A DNA stretch of 64,000 nucleotides from Bifidobacterium criceti (GCF_002286935.1 NZ_MVOH01000017.1:1-64000), one strand, 5' to 3'. Positions 29,152 to 37,834 are shown, numbered from the stretch's first letter. The notes: a model not told the origin generated them from the sequence alone. Numbers and translations: made by a program.

Positions 29152-29185
29152 GATGGGGTCGCATCAGCGCTGATGCGACCCCATC
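29152..29185. terminator. Bidirectional terminator between efflux gene and lexA
   Basis: A perfect 34-bp palindrome with arms GATGGGGTCGCATCAGC and its complement lies between two convergent genes. Confidence 0.75.
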
Positions 29186-29204
29186 GGCCTATGGGTTCGT
29201 ATTG

Positions 29205-29897
29205 TCAGATCTTGCGCAGGACAGTGACGACCTTGCCCATGATCTGGGCGTGTGTGCCGTCGATTGGCGAATAGTTCGGGTTGTGGGGGATGAGCCATGT
29301 GTGGCCGTGTTCCCGGCGGAAGGTCTTGACGGTCGCCTCGTCTCCGAGGAGCGCGGCGACGATGTCGCCGTTCTCGGCGTCCTGCTGTTCGCGCACGACG
29401 ACGAAGTCGCCGTCGCATATCGCGGCGTCGACCATCGAATCGCCGTGCACTTCGAGCATGAACAGATGGCCGGTGCCTGTGAGCCGCACCGGTAGACGCA
29501 TGACATCCTCGACATGCTGTTCGGCGGTGATCGGCGCGCCGGCGGCGATCGCGCCGACGAGCGGGACGTCCTGCGAGGCCATGTACGCCTCGTCCGAACC
29601 CTGCGCATAGGTGTCGACGATGACAGGCAGGCTCTGCAAGCCGATGACCTCGATCGCGCGTCCCTTGTTCGCGTCGCGCCGGATATAGCCTTTCGTCTCA
29701 AGCACATGGAGTTGGTGCTGGACCGATGACGTGCTCTTGAGGCCTGCGGCCTGGCCGATCTCGCGCAGCGACGGCGCGAACCCCTGCTGCGAGGTCAGGG
29801 CGCGGATCGCGTCGAGCACGCGCTGTTGGCGCTCGGTGAGCGGCTCATCTGGGTCGTCCGTGACAGGCTCGTCCTGCCGGGATTCGGTGCTGTGCAT
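29205..29897 (-). CDS. lexA: LexA SOS repressor
   Basis: 230 residues. An N-terminal winged helix (about residues 21-85; [31 protein letters not shown]) binds SOS boxes. The self-cleavage domain has the Ala119-Gly120 bond (IAAGAPITA), nucleophile Ser154 in HGDSMVDA and Lys191 in ATVKTFRRE, so the protease pair is intact. A low-complexity acidic leader of about 20 residues precedes the repressor fold, as in other actinobacteria. Its upstream region holds three LexA-box-like sites shared with the divergent LysM gene, implying autoregulation. Confidence 0.97.
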   Translation of the reverse strand: MHSTESRQDEPVTDDPDEPLTERQQRVLDAIRALTSQQGFAPSLREIGQAAGLKSTSSVQHQLHVLETKGYIRRDANKGRAIEVIGLQSLPVIVDTYAQGSDEAYMASQDVPLVGAIAAGAPITAEQHVEDVMRLPVRLTGTGHLFMLEVHGDSMVDAAICDGDFVVVREQQDAENGDIVAALLGDEATVKTFRREHGHTWLIPHNPNYSPIDGTHAQIMGKVVTVLRKI

Positions 29898-29947
29898 GGC
29901 GTGTCCTTTCGTTGGTAGCCACGATACCGCGAAACGCCGATGAAATC

Positions 29948-29961
29948 AAACAGATGTTCGA
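29948..29961. promoter_or_regulatory. SOS box 1 (lexA-proximal)
   Basis: AAACAGATGTTCGA matches the right half of the actinobacterial LexA box (CGAACnnnnGTTCG) and partly the left half. Confidence 0.6.
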
Positions 29962-29977
29962 ATTGCGCTTGACGTTT

Positions 29978-29993
29978 TCGAACAAATGTGCGA
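29978..29993. promoter_or_regulatory. SOS box 2
   Basis: TCGAACAAATGTGCGA matches the palindromic box at 14 of 16 positions. It lies in the spacer after TTGACG (29969-29974), a candidate -35 for the LysM gene. Confidence 0.7.
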
Positions 29994-30009
29994 ACATCGA
30001 TCATATCGT

Positions 30010-30025
30010 TAGAACAGATGTTCGA
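30010..30025. promoter_or_regulatory. SOS box 3 (LysM gene-proximal)
   Basis: TAGAACAGATGTTCGA matches the box closely and lies 13 bases before the LysM gene start, where bound LexA would block transcription. Confidence 0.75.
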
Positions 30026-30038
30026 AAGGTGGTCTCGC

Positions 30039-30500
30039 ATGGAGATTCGTGGCATGAGGGAAACGCTCGCCGGCGCCCGCGCGCATCGCGGTCATATGCT
30101 CATCGATGTGCCATGTGCGGACAGGTCGGACGGCGTGCATCTTCGTACGGGCGAACGTGCCGTCACCGTGCCGATGCGCGGTTGGTTCGTGCGGCATATG
30201 CGGGCGTTCGTCGTCACGGTGCTCGCATGCGCCGTCATCCTCGTCATGTGGGGTACGCAGGGCGCGTTTGCGCAATCGTCCGCGCAGGGGCATGCTGTCG
30301 AAAGCGATGCCGCGACCGAAGCGCTGCGGCGAGATGTGCTTCATTACACGGTGCGTTCGGGGGACACGTTGTGGTCGATCTCCCGATGGTGCGGCTATGC
30401 GAACGCACAGGACGGCGTCGACGCGCTCATGGCGATGAATGGCCTCGAGACGGCCGAACTCAAGCCGGGCCAGCACCTTGTCCTGCCGATGGGCATATGA
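30039..30500 (+). CDS. LysM membrane protein, candidate SOS-induced division inhibitor (YneA/DivS-like)
   Basis: 153 residues: a cytoplasmic N-terminus (1-55), one transmembrane helix (about 56-78, AFVVTVLACAVILVMWG) and an extracytoplasmic LysM domain (102-150, HYTVRSGDTLWSISRWCG to LKPGQHLVLP). It is divergent from lexA and three LexA boxes separate them. The same layout and architecture are known for B. subtilis YneA, and C. glutamicum DivS lies next to lexA too; both block division after DNA damage. Start ATG 30039 follows GAAAGGTGG. The division-inhibitor role is inference. A terminator follows at 30502. Confidence 0.85.
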   Translation: MEIRGMRETLAGARAHRGHMLIDVPCADRSDGVHLRTGERAVTVPMRGWFVRHMRAFVVTVLACAVILVMWGTQGAFAQSSAQGHAVESDAATEALRRDVLHYTVRSGDTLWSISRWCGYANAQDGVDALMAMNGLETAELKPGQHLVLPMGI

Positions 30501-30501
30501 C

Positions 30502-30536
30502 GATGGCCGTCGCGGCGATGCCATACGACGGCCATC
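30502..30536. terminator. Bidirectional terminator after the LysM gene
   Basis: An 11-bp stem (GATGGCCGTCG and its complement) with a 13-base loop lies between the convergent LysM gene and low-GC module. Confidence 0.55.
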
Positions 30537-30566
30537 GGGTTAGCCGCTTGGGAATGTGGGGATTGC

Positions 30567-31394
30567 TCAGGAACTTGAGGAGGAGTTGTCAAAAGTCGGA
30601 TTTTTGCGTATGGGCGGATTGCCGTAGTATGTCGGATAATCGAAAGGTACTCGGTAGCCTTCGGCATATAAGGACCAGCTGACGTTTGCGCCTATCTCCT
30701 TTATGCTGGAAACAAGATTGCCCGGCAAGTTAATCATTCCTGCATCGACTTTTTCGTCTTCAGTGGCGACTGAATTCCAGACAAGTGACGCGAATGTCGA
30801 ACAATTATTATTGACTAATCCCCATGATGTATGTGTTGTGATGTTCTGATTCACTACGGCAAGATCTTGTTGTCTTAGAGGTCGTTGAATAGACACGGAA
30901 TCTCCCCAATAGACACCGGTGCTCTGTGCGTACCCTTCTGCGTTGTACCAAAGTCCTTTCGGGTCTGTGTTTCCCCATGTGCCAACGGTGATGGATTTGC
31001 CGTCGTCTACGGTCAATCCTCCGATTTTTAAAGAAGAACCGTTGTAGTTGGTGATGGAGATCCAGGCATGACCGGCATTGTTTAATGATGAGAAGCCGCC
31101 GTCGCCCAACGCGTAAATCCGCATTACTGCAACGCTCATAGCTGCGCGTGAAGTTGAGAGCTCTTCAATTGTGCTTTTCTGGCTCTCTGGCAGCTCGATT
31201 ATTGGTGCGGGGGATGGTTCGAAGCTACCTGGTGTGATAGTGATGTCACTTGGGAAGCTCGTGGGGGATTTCAGCGTATTCTCAGATATTGGGGCGCCTA
31301 CGCTGGACGCGTTGGCAACTACGGGAGCGAACAAACTTGTGAGAATGGTCAGAATTACACTTATGCAAGCAGTTATTCTCTTATTCATATTCAT
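30567..31394 (-). CDS. Secreted protein with permuted papain-like (NlpC/P60-type) signature
   Basis: 275 residues from the ATG at 31394. That start is chosen because it overlaps the upstream gene's stop as ATGA and has AAAGGA eight bases before it. A signal peptide (1-29, cleavage after ANA) is followed by a Pro/Ser-rich linker (about 30-85). The catalytic-looking part has His109 in NNAGHAWISITN and Cys198 in NNNCSTFASLVWNS, the His-before-Cys order of circularly permuted papain-fold hydrolases. The tail ends in a Ser run. The base composition is clearly AT-richer than the neighbours and suggests transfer. Substrate unknown; cell wall peptide or lipid amide hydrolysis is a guess. Confidence 0.75.
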   Translation of the reverse strand: MNMNKRITACISVILTILTSLFAPVVANASSVGAPISENTLKSPTSFPSDITITPGSFEPSPAPIIELPESQKSTIEELSTSRAAMSVAVMRIYALGDGGFSSLNNAGHAWISITNYNGSSLKIGGLTVDDGKSITVGTWGNTDPKGLWYNAEGYAQSTGVYWGDSVSIQRPLRQQDLAVVNQNITTHTSWGLVNNNCSTFASLVWNSVATEDEKVDAGMINLPGNLVSSIKEIGANVSWSLYAEGYRVPFDYPTYYGNPPIRKNPTFDNSSSSS

Positions 31395-31642
31395 TTCCAT
31401 AGTCCTTTCATGAGTTGAAGCACAACGGCAACAATCAGGGCGAAGACCGGGTAGAGGACGAATCGAATCCATACCATGGCGAGCCCCGAACTCTGTTCGA
31501 TGTGCGAACTGAAGAATCGATAGGACATGTAGGTTTCCATTATGCCGAAGCCGAGAATGCCTAGGATGGTAATGATTTGTGCAATGGTGAGTATTAATCC
31601 ATAATCGGCGTATAGTTGCTCATGCGAAATGGGATTATACAA
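31391..31642 (-). CDS. Small two-helix membrane protein, TTG start
   Basis: 83 residues: MYNPISHEQLYADYGL, a hydrophobic helix (about 16-38), a polar loop (SYRFFSSHIEQSSG) and a second helix (about 56-78), ending KGLWK. No ATG is available; TTG at 31642 has an excellent Shine-Dalgarno, AAAGGAGG, four to six bases upstream. The stop overlaps the start of the secreted papain-like protein (ATGA), so the two are co-translated. AT-rich like its partner. Function unknown; a membrane partner or immunity protein are both possible. Confidence 0.75.
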   Translation of the reverse strand: MYNPISHEQLYADYGLILTIAQIITILGILGFGIMETYMSYRFFSSHIEQSSGLAMVWIRFVLYPVFALIVAVVLQLMKGLWK

Positions 31643-31673
31643 TTTTCCCTCCTTTTTGCTTCCTTGCTTCTTG

Positions 31674-31693
31674 ATTATATCTTGATTAAGATA
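31674..31693 (-). promoter_or_regulatory. Promoter -10 and overlapping inverted repeat of the low-GC module
   Basis: A consensus TATAAT reads on the - strand at 31679-31674, about 32 bases before the TTG start. The inverted repeat TATCTT-GATT-AAGATA (31678-31693) lies next to and over it and may be an operator. Confidence 0.5.
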
Positions 31694-31694
31694 A

Positions 31695-31979
31695 TTTCTA
31701 TGTCGCGTGTCGTGTGAGGGGATGTGTGGACGTGAAACATCCAGAATCTGGTGTGGCGTAATCCAATCATCTTCTCGACATGAATAGTATGGATTTCGCA
31801 ATAGATGCGTAGATGTGGCACCGCAGCCCCGGTGAGATGTATCGTGTGTGAGACGATCCTGGCCAGTGCGTGAAGAAGGAAGGGTGACCCCCCTATAGCT
31901 TGTAACGCGTGCAGGAGTCGGGGGGCGTATGACGGCACGTGGTTCGAAAAAGGACGCGCTTGCCGCTATTGTTGCAGAT
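31695..31979. other. Intergenic region before nrdR
   Basis: Together with the promoter just to its left, this fills the gap between the low-GC module and nrdR. I see no gene in it. It ends with AGGAGTCGGGGGCG before an in-frame ATG at 31929 that could start a longer NrdR. Confidence 0.5.
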
Positions 31980-32426
31980 ATGTATTGTCCTTTCTGCCAG
32001 AACCCCGATACGAAGGTGATCGACACGCGCATAAGCGATGACGGCCACTCGATCCGACGCCGCCGCGAATGCCCGAAATGCGGGCGCCGCTTCAGCACCG
32101 TCGAGACGGCGATGCTGCTCGTGCGCAAGCGGTCGGGCAACGTCGAGCAATTCGACCGCAACAAGGTCGTCGCCGGCGTGCGCAAGGCGTGCCAAGGTCG
32201 CCCGATCAATGAGGACGACCTCAAACTGCTCGGGCAGAAGGTCGAGGAGAGCCTGCGCGCGAAAGGCATCGCCGAAGTGCCGTCCGAGGAGGTCGGCAAG
32301 GCGATCCTCAAACCGTTGCGTGACCTCGACGAGGTCGCGTACCTGCGGTTCGCGAGCGTCTACCAGAACTTCGAGGACCTCAACGACTTCCAGCACGCGA
32401 TCGATGATCTGCGCGACACGGACTGA
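31980..32426 (+). CDS. nrdR: Transcriptional repressor NrdR
   Basis: Represses ribonucleotide reductase genes when bound to (d)ATP. The N-terminal zinc ribbon [17 protein letters not shown] and [16 protein letters not shown] carries two CxxC pairs; an ATP-cone domain follows ([20 protein letters not shown]). From ATG 31980 it has the normal 148 residues. An in-frame ATG at 31929 has the better Shine-Dalgarno (AGGAG) and would add 17 residues, so the true start is open. A shared terminator follows at 32448. Confidence 0.95.
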   Translation: MYCPFCQNPDTKVIDTRISDDGHSIRRRRECPKCGRRFSTVETAMLLVRKRSGNVEQFDRNKVVAGVRKACQGRPINEDDLKLLGQKVEESLRAKGIAEVPSEEVGKAILKPLRDLDEVAYLRFASVYQNFEDLNDFQHAIDDLRDTD

Positions 32427-32447
32427 CCTATGACGGCCCGCATATGA

Positions 32448-32489
32448 CAAGGGCGGGGCGCATCCCGAACGGGAAGCGCCCCGCCCTTG
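32448..32489. terminator. Bidirectional terminator between nrdR and serA
   Basis: A 13-bp stem (CAAGGGCGGGGCG and complement) has an inner CCCGAACGGG hairpin. It lies between convergent genes and is flanked by TTG on the + side. Confidence 0.7.
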
Positions 32490-32509
32490 TGTGAAACGGG
32501 GGGATGGCG

Positions 32510-33712
32510 TCAGTTCTCTATGACACGCATGCGGATCGTGCCCGGGATCGCGGCGAGCGCATCAAGCGTCTGCTCGTCGGGGATTGTCGCGACATCGGTC
32601 ACGACGTAGCCGATCTCGCCTTCCGTGCCGAGTGCCTGTGCGGCGATGTTGATGTCCTGTTCGCCGAGCACGCGGTTGACGGCCGCGAGGATGCCCGGCA
32701 GGTTGTCGTGCAGATGCGCGATGCGCGCGACGCCCTTGCAAGGACCCGTCGTGATCTGCGGCAGGTTGACCGACAGCATCGTCGACGCCTTCGACCAATA
32801 GTCGTCGAAACGCTGGGAGACGAACTGTCCGATTGACTCCTGCGCTTCAAGCGTCGAACCACCGATGTGCGGTGTGAGGATCATGTTGTCCTCGTCGGCG
32901 AGCGGTGTCGAGAACGCGTCGCCGCTCTTCTTCGGCTCGACCTGGAACACGTCGATCGCCGCGCCCGACAGGTGCCCGCAATCGAGGTGGCGTTTGAGCG
33001 CGTCGAGGTCGACGACGAAACCACGTGAGCAGTTGATGAAGATCGCATCCTGCTTCATATGCGCGAAATCATCCTCGCCGAAGAAGCCGACGTTCGACTT
33101 CCTGCCGTCGACATGGATCGTGACGGCGTCGGAACGTTCGAGCAGCTCGTCGAGCGTGTCGCAGCGTTCGGCGTTGCCGAGCGCAAGCTTCTCCTCGATG
33201 TCATAGAACAGCACACGCATGCCGAGCGCCTCGGCGAGCACCGACAGCTGTGAGCCGATGTTGCCATAGCCGATGATGCCGAGCGTCTTGCCGCGCACCT
33301 CATGCGAACCGGCGGCGGACTTGTCCCACAGGCCGTGCTTCATATGGTGCGTGTGCGCGGGGATGCGACGCATGAGGCAGATGATGTCGCAGATGACCAG
33401 TTCGACGACGGAACGCGTGTTCGAATACGGCGCGTTGAAGACGGCGACGCCCGCGTGCGCCGCGGCCTGCAGGTCGACCTGGTTCGTGCCGATGCAGAAG
33501 CATCCGATCGCCGTGAGCGTCGGACGTGCGTCGAGCACGGCCTTCGTCACGGTCGTCTTCGAACGGATGCCGAGCATATCGACGCCGTCGAGCGCGTCGA
33601 TGAGCTCACCCTCGGACAGGGCGCCCTTCATCGTCTCGACTTCGAAGCCATGGTCGCGTAACGTCTGCGCGGCGAGCGGATGGATGTTTTCCAGTAACAG
33701 TGCTTTCGGCAT
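32510..33712 (-). CDS. serA: D-3-phosphoglycerate dehydrogenase
   Basis: First enzyme of serine synthesis. From ATG 33712 (MPKALLLENIHPLAA; AAGGTGG in front) it has 400 residues. The NAD-binding motif is GIIGYGNIGSQLSVLAEALG; the catalytic Arg, Glu and His lie in INCSRGFVVD, EPKKSGD and LTPHIGGSTLEAQESIG. A C-terminal ACT domain (about 325-400, RIAHLHDNLPGILAAVNRVL) is the site for serine feedback in this family. The middle ASB domain of the long form is absent. It starts ten bases after the HelD-like gene's stop, so the two may share a transcript. Confidence 0.95.
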   Translation of the reverse strand: MPKALLLENIHPLAAQTLRDHGFEVETMKGALSEGELIDALDGVDMLGIRSKTTVTKAVLDARPTLTAIGCFCIGTNQVDLQAAAHAGVAVFNAPYSNTRSVVELVICDIICLMRRIPAHTHHMKHGLWDKSAAGSHEVRGKTLGIIGYGNIGSQLSVLAEALGMRVLFYDIEEKLALGNAERCDTLDELLERSDAVTIHVDGRKSNVGFFGEDDFAHMKQDAIFINCSRGFVVDLDALKRHLDCGHLSGAAIDVFQVEPKKSGDAFSTPLADEDNMILTPHIGGSTLEAQESIGQFVSQRFDDYWSKASTMLSVNLPQITTGPCKGVARIAHLHDNLPGILAAVNRVLGEQDINIAAQALGTEGEIGYVVTDVATIPDEQTLDALAAIPGTIRMRVIEN

Positions 33713-33722
33713 GGAATCCACC

Positions 33723-35972
33723 TTAGAGGTTGAGCAGTGTTTCATCTTCGTTTGTCCGTAGTATAAGCAGACGCTGCGTCGGGCGCGTGAGCGCGACGTA
33801 CAGGTCGGCTGCCGCGCTCACGCGCGATGGCGCCTCTTCGGCGATCAGTCCGGGTTCGACGACGACGACGGCGTCGTATTCGAGTCCTTTGACCGCGCGC
33901 GTGCCGCATATGACGACCTGGTCGCCGAGCACGCCGCGCCGTGTGCCGCCGAACGCGTCCGCGAGCGCGTCGCGCACGGCGTCGGCGATCGCGTCGGGGA
34001 CGATGACGGCGACGCGTCCCGTGCCGTCATCGACGACGAATTCGTCGGCGAGTGCGAGTGTGCGGTCGGCGACGGCGCGGTAGAGCGCCGCGCGGTCGCC
34101 GACGGAGACACGTTCGACCGATTCGGGCACCGAGCGGATCGCCTTGACGGTCGAGATGTACAGGCCTTCGCCTTGGGCGAAATCAGCGGCGAGGTCGGAT
34201 ACCTCACGCGGATTGCGGTAGTTGATCGTCAATTCGTTGAGGTCCCAGTTGTGCGCGCCGAACAGGGCGTTCATCGATGTCGCCCAGTCGTGTGTGCCAC
34301 CGAGCGCCGACGTCTGCGCGACGTCGCCGACGATCGTGAACGAACGTGACGGGCAGCGGCGGATGAGCATGCGCCAATCCATCGGCGTGAGTTCCTGCGC
34401 TTCGTCGACGACGATGTGCCCATAGGTCCATTCACGGTCGGCCGCGGCGCGTGTCGCGACGAGTTCCACGTCGTCGCCGCTCATCTCCTCGGCGAGGCGC
34501 GCCGACGAGACGATGCCCGATCCGATGCCCGCCTGCGCGAGCGTGTCGCGCGCGTACTGCTCCTCCTCGGCGCGTCTCGCGTCGCGTGCCGCGCGCTTCG
34601 CCTGCTCGTGCGGGTCGGGGCCGAGCAGTTCGAGTGCCTCGTCGAGCAGCGGGATGTCGGAACGGGTGAGCGGCGCGCCCGGCTCGCGCGTGAGCATGCG
34701 CACCTGTTCGTCGGTGAGCCACGGCGCGAACCGCTTGAGCTGCGCGGGTTTTGAGAACATCTGGTCGATGAGCCACGCGCCGTTCATCGGTAGCCATGCG
34801 AGGTTGAGCGTGACGCGCAGACGGTCGTTCATGCGCAGTTGCGCGAGGATGTCCGACATTTCGGCGGCGTCGGGCGTGTAGTCGAGCTGCTCGACGATGC
34901 GTGTGCGCATCGCGTCGAGCATCGTCGTCACGAAGGTTTCGCGCGCCTTGTTGTGTGGCTGCCGTGTGCGGTGCGCGTCGGCGATCGCCTGTTCGATGTC
35001 CGCGGCGCGCATCGGTGCGGACATGCCGTTGACGGTGATGACGGGCAGTTTCGAGGGGACGCGTTCGCGTGCGGCGACGGCGTTCGCGATCGCGTGCGCC
35101 ATGCGGCGCTGGCCTTTGAGCCGCGCGACGTGCGGATCGTCCTCACGATCGGCGATGACACCGGGGATGAGTTCGCCGATCGTACGGCTCACGACGCCGG
35201 TTTCGCCGAGCGAGGGGAGCACCTGGTCGATGTAATGCAGGAAATCCTCGCTTGGGCCGACGATGAGCACACCCGAGCGTTCGAGCCTGCGGCGGTGCGT
35301 GTAGAGCAGATAGGCGGCGCGGTGGAGCGCGACGGCCGTCTTGCCGGTGCCGGGGCCACCCTGCACGACGAGCGCGCCGCGCAGGTCGGCGCGGATGATG
35401 CGGTCCTGTTCGGCCTGGATCGTCGCGACGATGTCGGTCATCTTGCCGGTGCGCCGCGAGCCGAGCGACGCGAGGAGCGCACCTTCGCCGGTGAGCGTGC
35501 CGCGTTCGGAAGCGGCGTTGACATGCTCGGAATGCACGTCGAGCACTTCGTCCTCGATGCCGACGACGTCGCGGAAATGCAATGTGATGTGGCGGCGCAT
35601 GACGATGTCGCCGTGGTGCGACGGCGTCGCCTCATAGAACGGGCGTGCGGCCTCCGCGCGCCAATCGGTCAGGATCGGTTCATGGTCGGCGTCCGACAAG
35701 CCGATGCGGCCGATATAGCGCCGGGTTCCGGCCGTGTCGTCGAGCCGGCCGAAGACGAGACGGTCCTCGACGGCGCGCAGCTGTGCGAGACGGTCCTCGT
35801 ACATCGTCGCGAACGAATCGCGTTCGGTGCGTTGCGTCGGTGACCCATGCGACCCGGCCGCACGCACGTCGTCCAAGCGCTTGCGCACTTGCGCACGAAG
35901 GTCATCGAGGCGCCCATAGGCGCGGTCGACGGCGTGCTGTTCCTCGTCAAGCTGCGATGAATATTGTGACAT
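33723..35972 (-). CDS. UvrD-like ATPase of the HelD/HelR RNA polymerase recycling type
   Basis: 749 residues from ATG 35972 (MSQYSSQLDEEQHAVDRAY; GAGGGG upstream). An N-terminal coiled-coil arm (about 1-60) is followed by an SF1 helicase core split by a large insert: Walker A GGPGTGKTAVALHRAAYLLY near residue 200, Walker B VDEAQELTPMDW, then GDVAQ and TINYRNPREVSDLA. This arm-plus-UvrD core layout is that of HelD/HelR, which frees stalled RNA polymerase and in actinomycetes can protect against rifampicin. The assignment within UvrD-like families is by architecture. It probably shares an mRNA with serA. Confidence 0.82.
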   Translation of the reverse strand: MSQYSSQLDEEQHAVDRAYGRLDDLRAQVRKRLDDVRAAGSHGSPTQRTERDSFATMYEDRLAQLRAVEDRLVFGRLDDTAGTRRYIGRIGLSDADHEPILTDWRAEAARPFYEATPSHHGDIVMRRHITLHFRDVVGIEDEVLDVHSEHVNAASERGTLTGEGALLASLGSRRTGKMTDIVATIQAEQDRIIRADLRGALVVQGGPGTGKTAVALHRAAYLLYTHRRRLERSGVLIVGPSEDFLHYIDQVLPSLGETGVVSRTIGELIPGVIADREDDPHVARLKGQRRMAHAIANAVAARERVPSKLPVITVNGMSAPMRAADIEQAIADAHRTRQPHNKARETFVTTMLDAMRTRIVEQLDYTPDAAEMSDILAQLRMNDRLRVTLNLAWLPMNGAWLIDQMFSKPAQLKRFAPWLTDEQVRMLTREPGAPLTRSDIPLLDEALELLGPDPHEQAKRAARDARRAEEEQYARDTLAQAGIGSGIVSSARLAEEMSGDDVELVATRAAADREWTYGHIVVDEAQELTPMDWRMLIRRCPSRSFTIVGDVAQTSALGGTHDWATSMNALFGAHNWDLNELTINYRNPREVSDLAADFAQGEGLYISTVKAIRSVPESVERVSVGDRAALYRAVADRTLALADEFVVDDGTGRVAVIVPDAIADAVRDALADAFGGTRRGVLGDQVVICGTRAVKGLEYDAVVVVEPGLIAEEAPSRVSAAADLYVALTRPTQRLLILRTNEDETLLNL

Positions 35973-36160
35973 GCTGTCTGCATCCCCTCGGTGGAAGTTT
36001 GGCCGTCCAAGTGTAGCAAACACGCCCAACAGGGCGGTGCCGCGATGCACGTCCACGCCGTCGCGCCCCCGCCGCGACGTGCGCGCACCGCGGGGAAATG
36101 TGCCGAAGGTGTGCACGATGTGGGATGTGTGTTCACGCTCACGGCGTGTTTACCCGCCGA

Positions 36161-36195
36161 GTGGGGGATTTAGGTGAGTAGTGGGGTAAAGTGGT
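36161..36195 (+). promoter_or_regulatory. MraZ-box-like array upstream of mraZ
   Basis: GTGGG units start at 36161 and 36181 and GTGGT at 36191, that is in a 10-base phase with one degenerate slot at 36171. E. coli MraZ binds TGGGN repeats spaced by five bases and mollicute MraZ binds AAAGTGG; AAAGTGG is present at 36188-36194. Autoregulation of the dcw operon is inferred. Confidence 0.5.
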
Positions 36196-36246
36196 TCCCT
36201 GAGCAAGTGGTCGCAGACAGGAATCAAGTGTGTGTGGAGGTGAGCG

Positions 36247-36771
36247 ATGGCGGATCACACCGACGCACCATCCACGCACGCGGCGCCCGGGACGCCTTCG
36301 CAGTCCCTTCCGGACGATGCCTATGATGCGGCGCCTCTGCTACTGGGAACCTATACACCGAAGATCGATGCCAAAGGAAGGGTCGCGTTGCCTGCGAAAA
36401 TGCGTACGCAATTGGGGGAGGGCATGGTGCTCGCGCGCGGTCAGGAACGCTGCGTCACGATCCTGCCGCGGCAGGAGTTCCGCCGCATCGCCGCGCGCAT
36501 CCAGCACACGTCGATGGGCGATAAGGCGGCACGCCAATACCTGCGCATCTTCCTTTCGGGCGCCGTCGACACCGAGATCGACCGGCAAGGCCGTGTGAGC
36601 GTGCCGCAGATGCTGCGTGACTATGCCGGCCTCGGCGACGACATCGTCATCATCGGCGTCGGCACACGCGCCGAGATCTGGAACGCGGGGGCGTGGGCGG
36701 ATTACCTCGCGCAGAACGAACAGGGATACGCGGACATCACCGATGACGTGTTCCCGGATATGGGGTTCTGA
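36247..36771 (+). CDS. mraZ: Transcriptional regulator MraZ
   Basis: AbrB-fold DNA-binding protein that heads the dcw cluster and controls its own operon. The two DXXXR repeats are seen at PKIDAKGRVALPAKMR and TEIDRQGRVSVPQMLR. A 34-residue Pro/Ala-rich extension precedes the core, making 174 residues instead of about 145. The GGAGGTGAGCG Shine-Dalgarno supports the ATG. Its stop overlaps the rsmH ATG by one base. Confidence 0.96.
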   Translation: MADHTDAPSTHAAPGTPSQSLPDDAYDAAPLLLGTYTPKIDAKGRVALPAKMRTQLGEGMVLARGQERCVTILPRQEFRRIAARIQHTSMGDKAARQYLRIFLSGAVDTEIDRQGRVSVPQMLRDYAGLGDDIVIIGVGTRAEIWNAGAWADYLAQNEQGYADITDDVFPDMGF

Positions 36772-37832
36772 TGACCGATTACGCACATATCCACGAACCA
36801 GTCCTGTTGCGCGACTGTGTCGACCTCGTCGCGCCGGCGCTCGCCGCGCCCGGCGCGCTCGCCGTCGACTGCACGCTCGGTCTTGCAGGGCATACGATCG
36901 CATTCCTCAAGGCATGCCCCGGCGCGCGCGTCATCGGCATCGACCGCGACGCCGAGGCGCTCGCGATGGCGACCGACCGTGTCGCGTCGGAAGGGCTGTC
37001 CGACCGTTTCACGCCCGTGCATGCGGCATTCGACGAGTTCTCCGATGTCCTCGCGTCCGAAGGTGTCGACGCCGTCGACGCCGTCTTCATGGACCTGGGG
37101 TTGTCGAGCCTGCAGATCGACGAACGCGAACGAGGGTTCTCCTACTCCCATGACGCGCCGCTTGACATGCGCATGGACGTGACGCAGCCGCTTACGGCGC
37201 GCGACGTGCTCGCTACCTACGACGAACGTGCGCTTGCGCGCATCTTCAAGGAATACGGCGAGGAGCGCTTCGCCCGCCAGATCGCGCGCGAGGTCGTCGC
37301 CGTGCGCGCGCATGCGCCGCTCACGACGAGCGCCGAGCTCAACGCGCTCGTCGACCGTGTCGTCCCACAGGCGCACCGCGCGAGCGGCAATCCCGCGAAG
37401 CGCGTCTTCCAGGCGTTGCGCATCGAAGTCAACGGCGAGCTCGAGAAACTCGCGCGCACGTTGCCGCAGGCCGCGAACCAGCTCAGAGTCGGCGGCCGCA
37501 TCGTCGTCGAGTCGTACCATTCGCTCGAGGACCGCACCGTCAAGACGTTCATGAACCAGGGGCTGCGCGCGGACGTGCCCGCGGGGATGCCGGTCATCCC
37601 CGACGACATGCAGCCGTTCTTCAAGGCGGTCACGAAAGGGGCGGTCATGGCCGACGATGAGGAGAAGGCGCACAACCCGCGCGCGGCCTCGGTGCGGCTG
37701 CGGGGCGTCGAACTCATCCGCCCGGTGCCGCGGCGTTGGCGCACGCGCTTCGACGAACAGGCGCAGGGGGAGCGCACGGCATCGCGCGGCGCGCGGCGCA
37801 GGCAAGGGCATCGCGGAAAGGCAAGGCACTGA
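36771..37832 (+). CDS. rsmH: 16S rRNA m4C1402 methyltransferase
   Basis: RsmH (MraW) adds a methyl group to C1402 of 16S rRNA. Signature blocks: HEPVLLRDCVDLV, SAM-binding DCTLGLAGHTIAFL, FMDLGLSSLQIDERERGFSY and RVFQALRIEVNGELE, then SYHSLEDRTVK. The 353-residue protein ends in a basic tail. The ATG overlaps the mraZ stop, indicating coupling. Confidence 0.97.
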   Translation: MTDYAHIHEPVLLRDCVDLVAPALAAPGALAVDCTLGLAGHTIAFLKACPGARVIGIDRDAEALAMATDRVASEGLSDRFTPVHAAFDEFSDVLASEGVDAVDAVFMDLGLSSLQIDERERGFSYSHDAPLDMRMDVTQPLTARDVLATYDERALARIFKEYGEERFARQIAREVVAVRAHAPLTTSAELNALVDRVVPQAHRASGNPAKRVFQALRIEVNGELEKLARTLPQAANQLRVGGRIVVESYHSLEDRTVKTFMNQGLRADVPAGMPVIPDDMQPFFKAVTKGAVMADDEEKAHNPRAASVRLRGVELIRPVPRRWRTRFDEQAQGERTASRGARRRQGHRGKARH

Positions 37833-37834
37833 TC

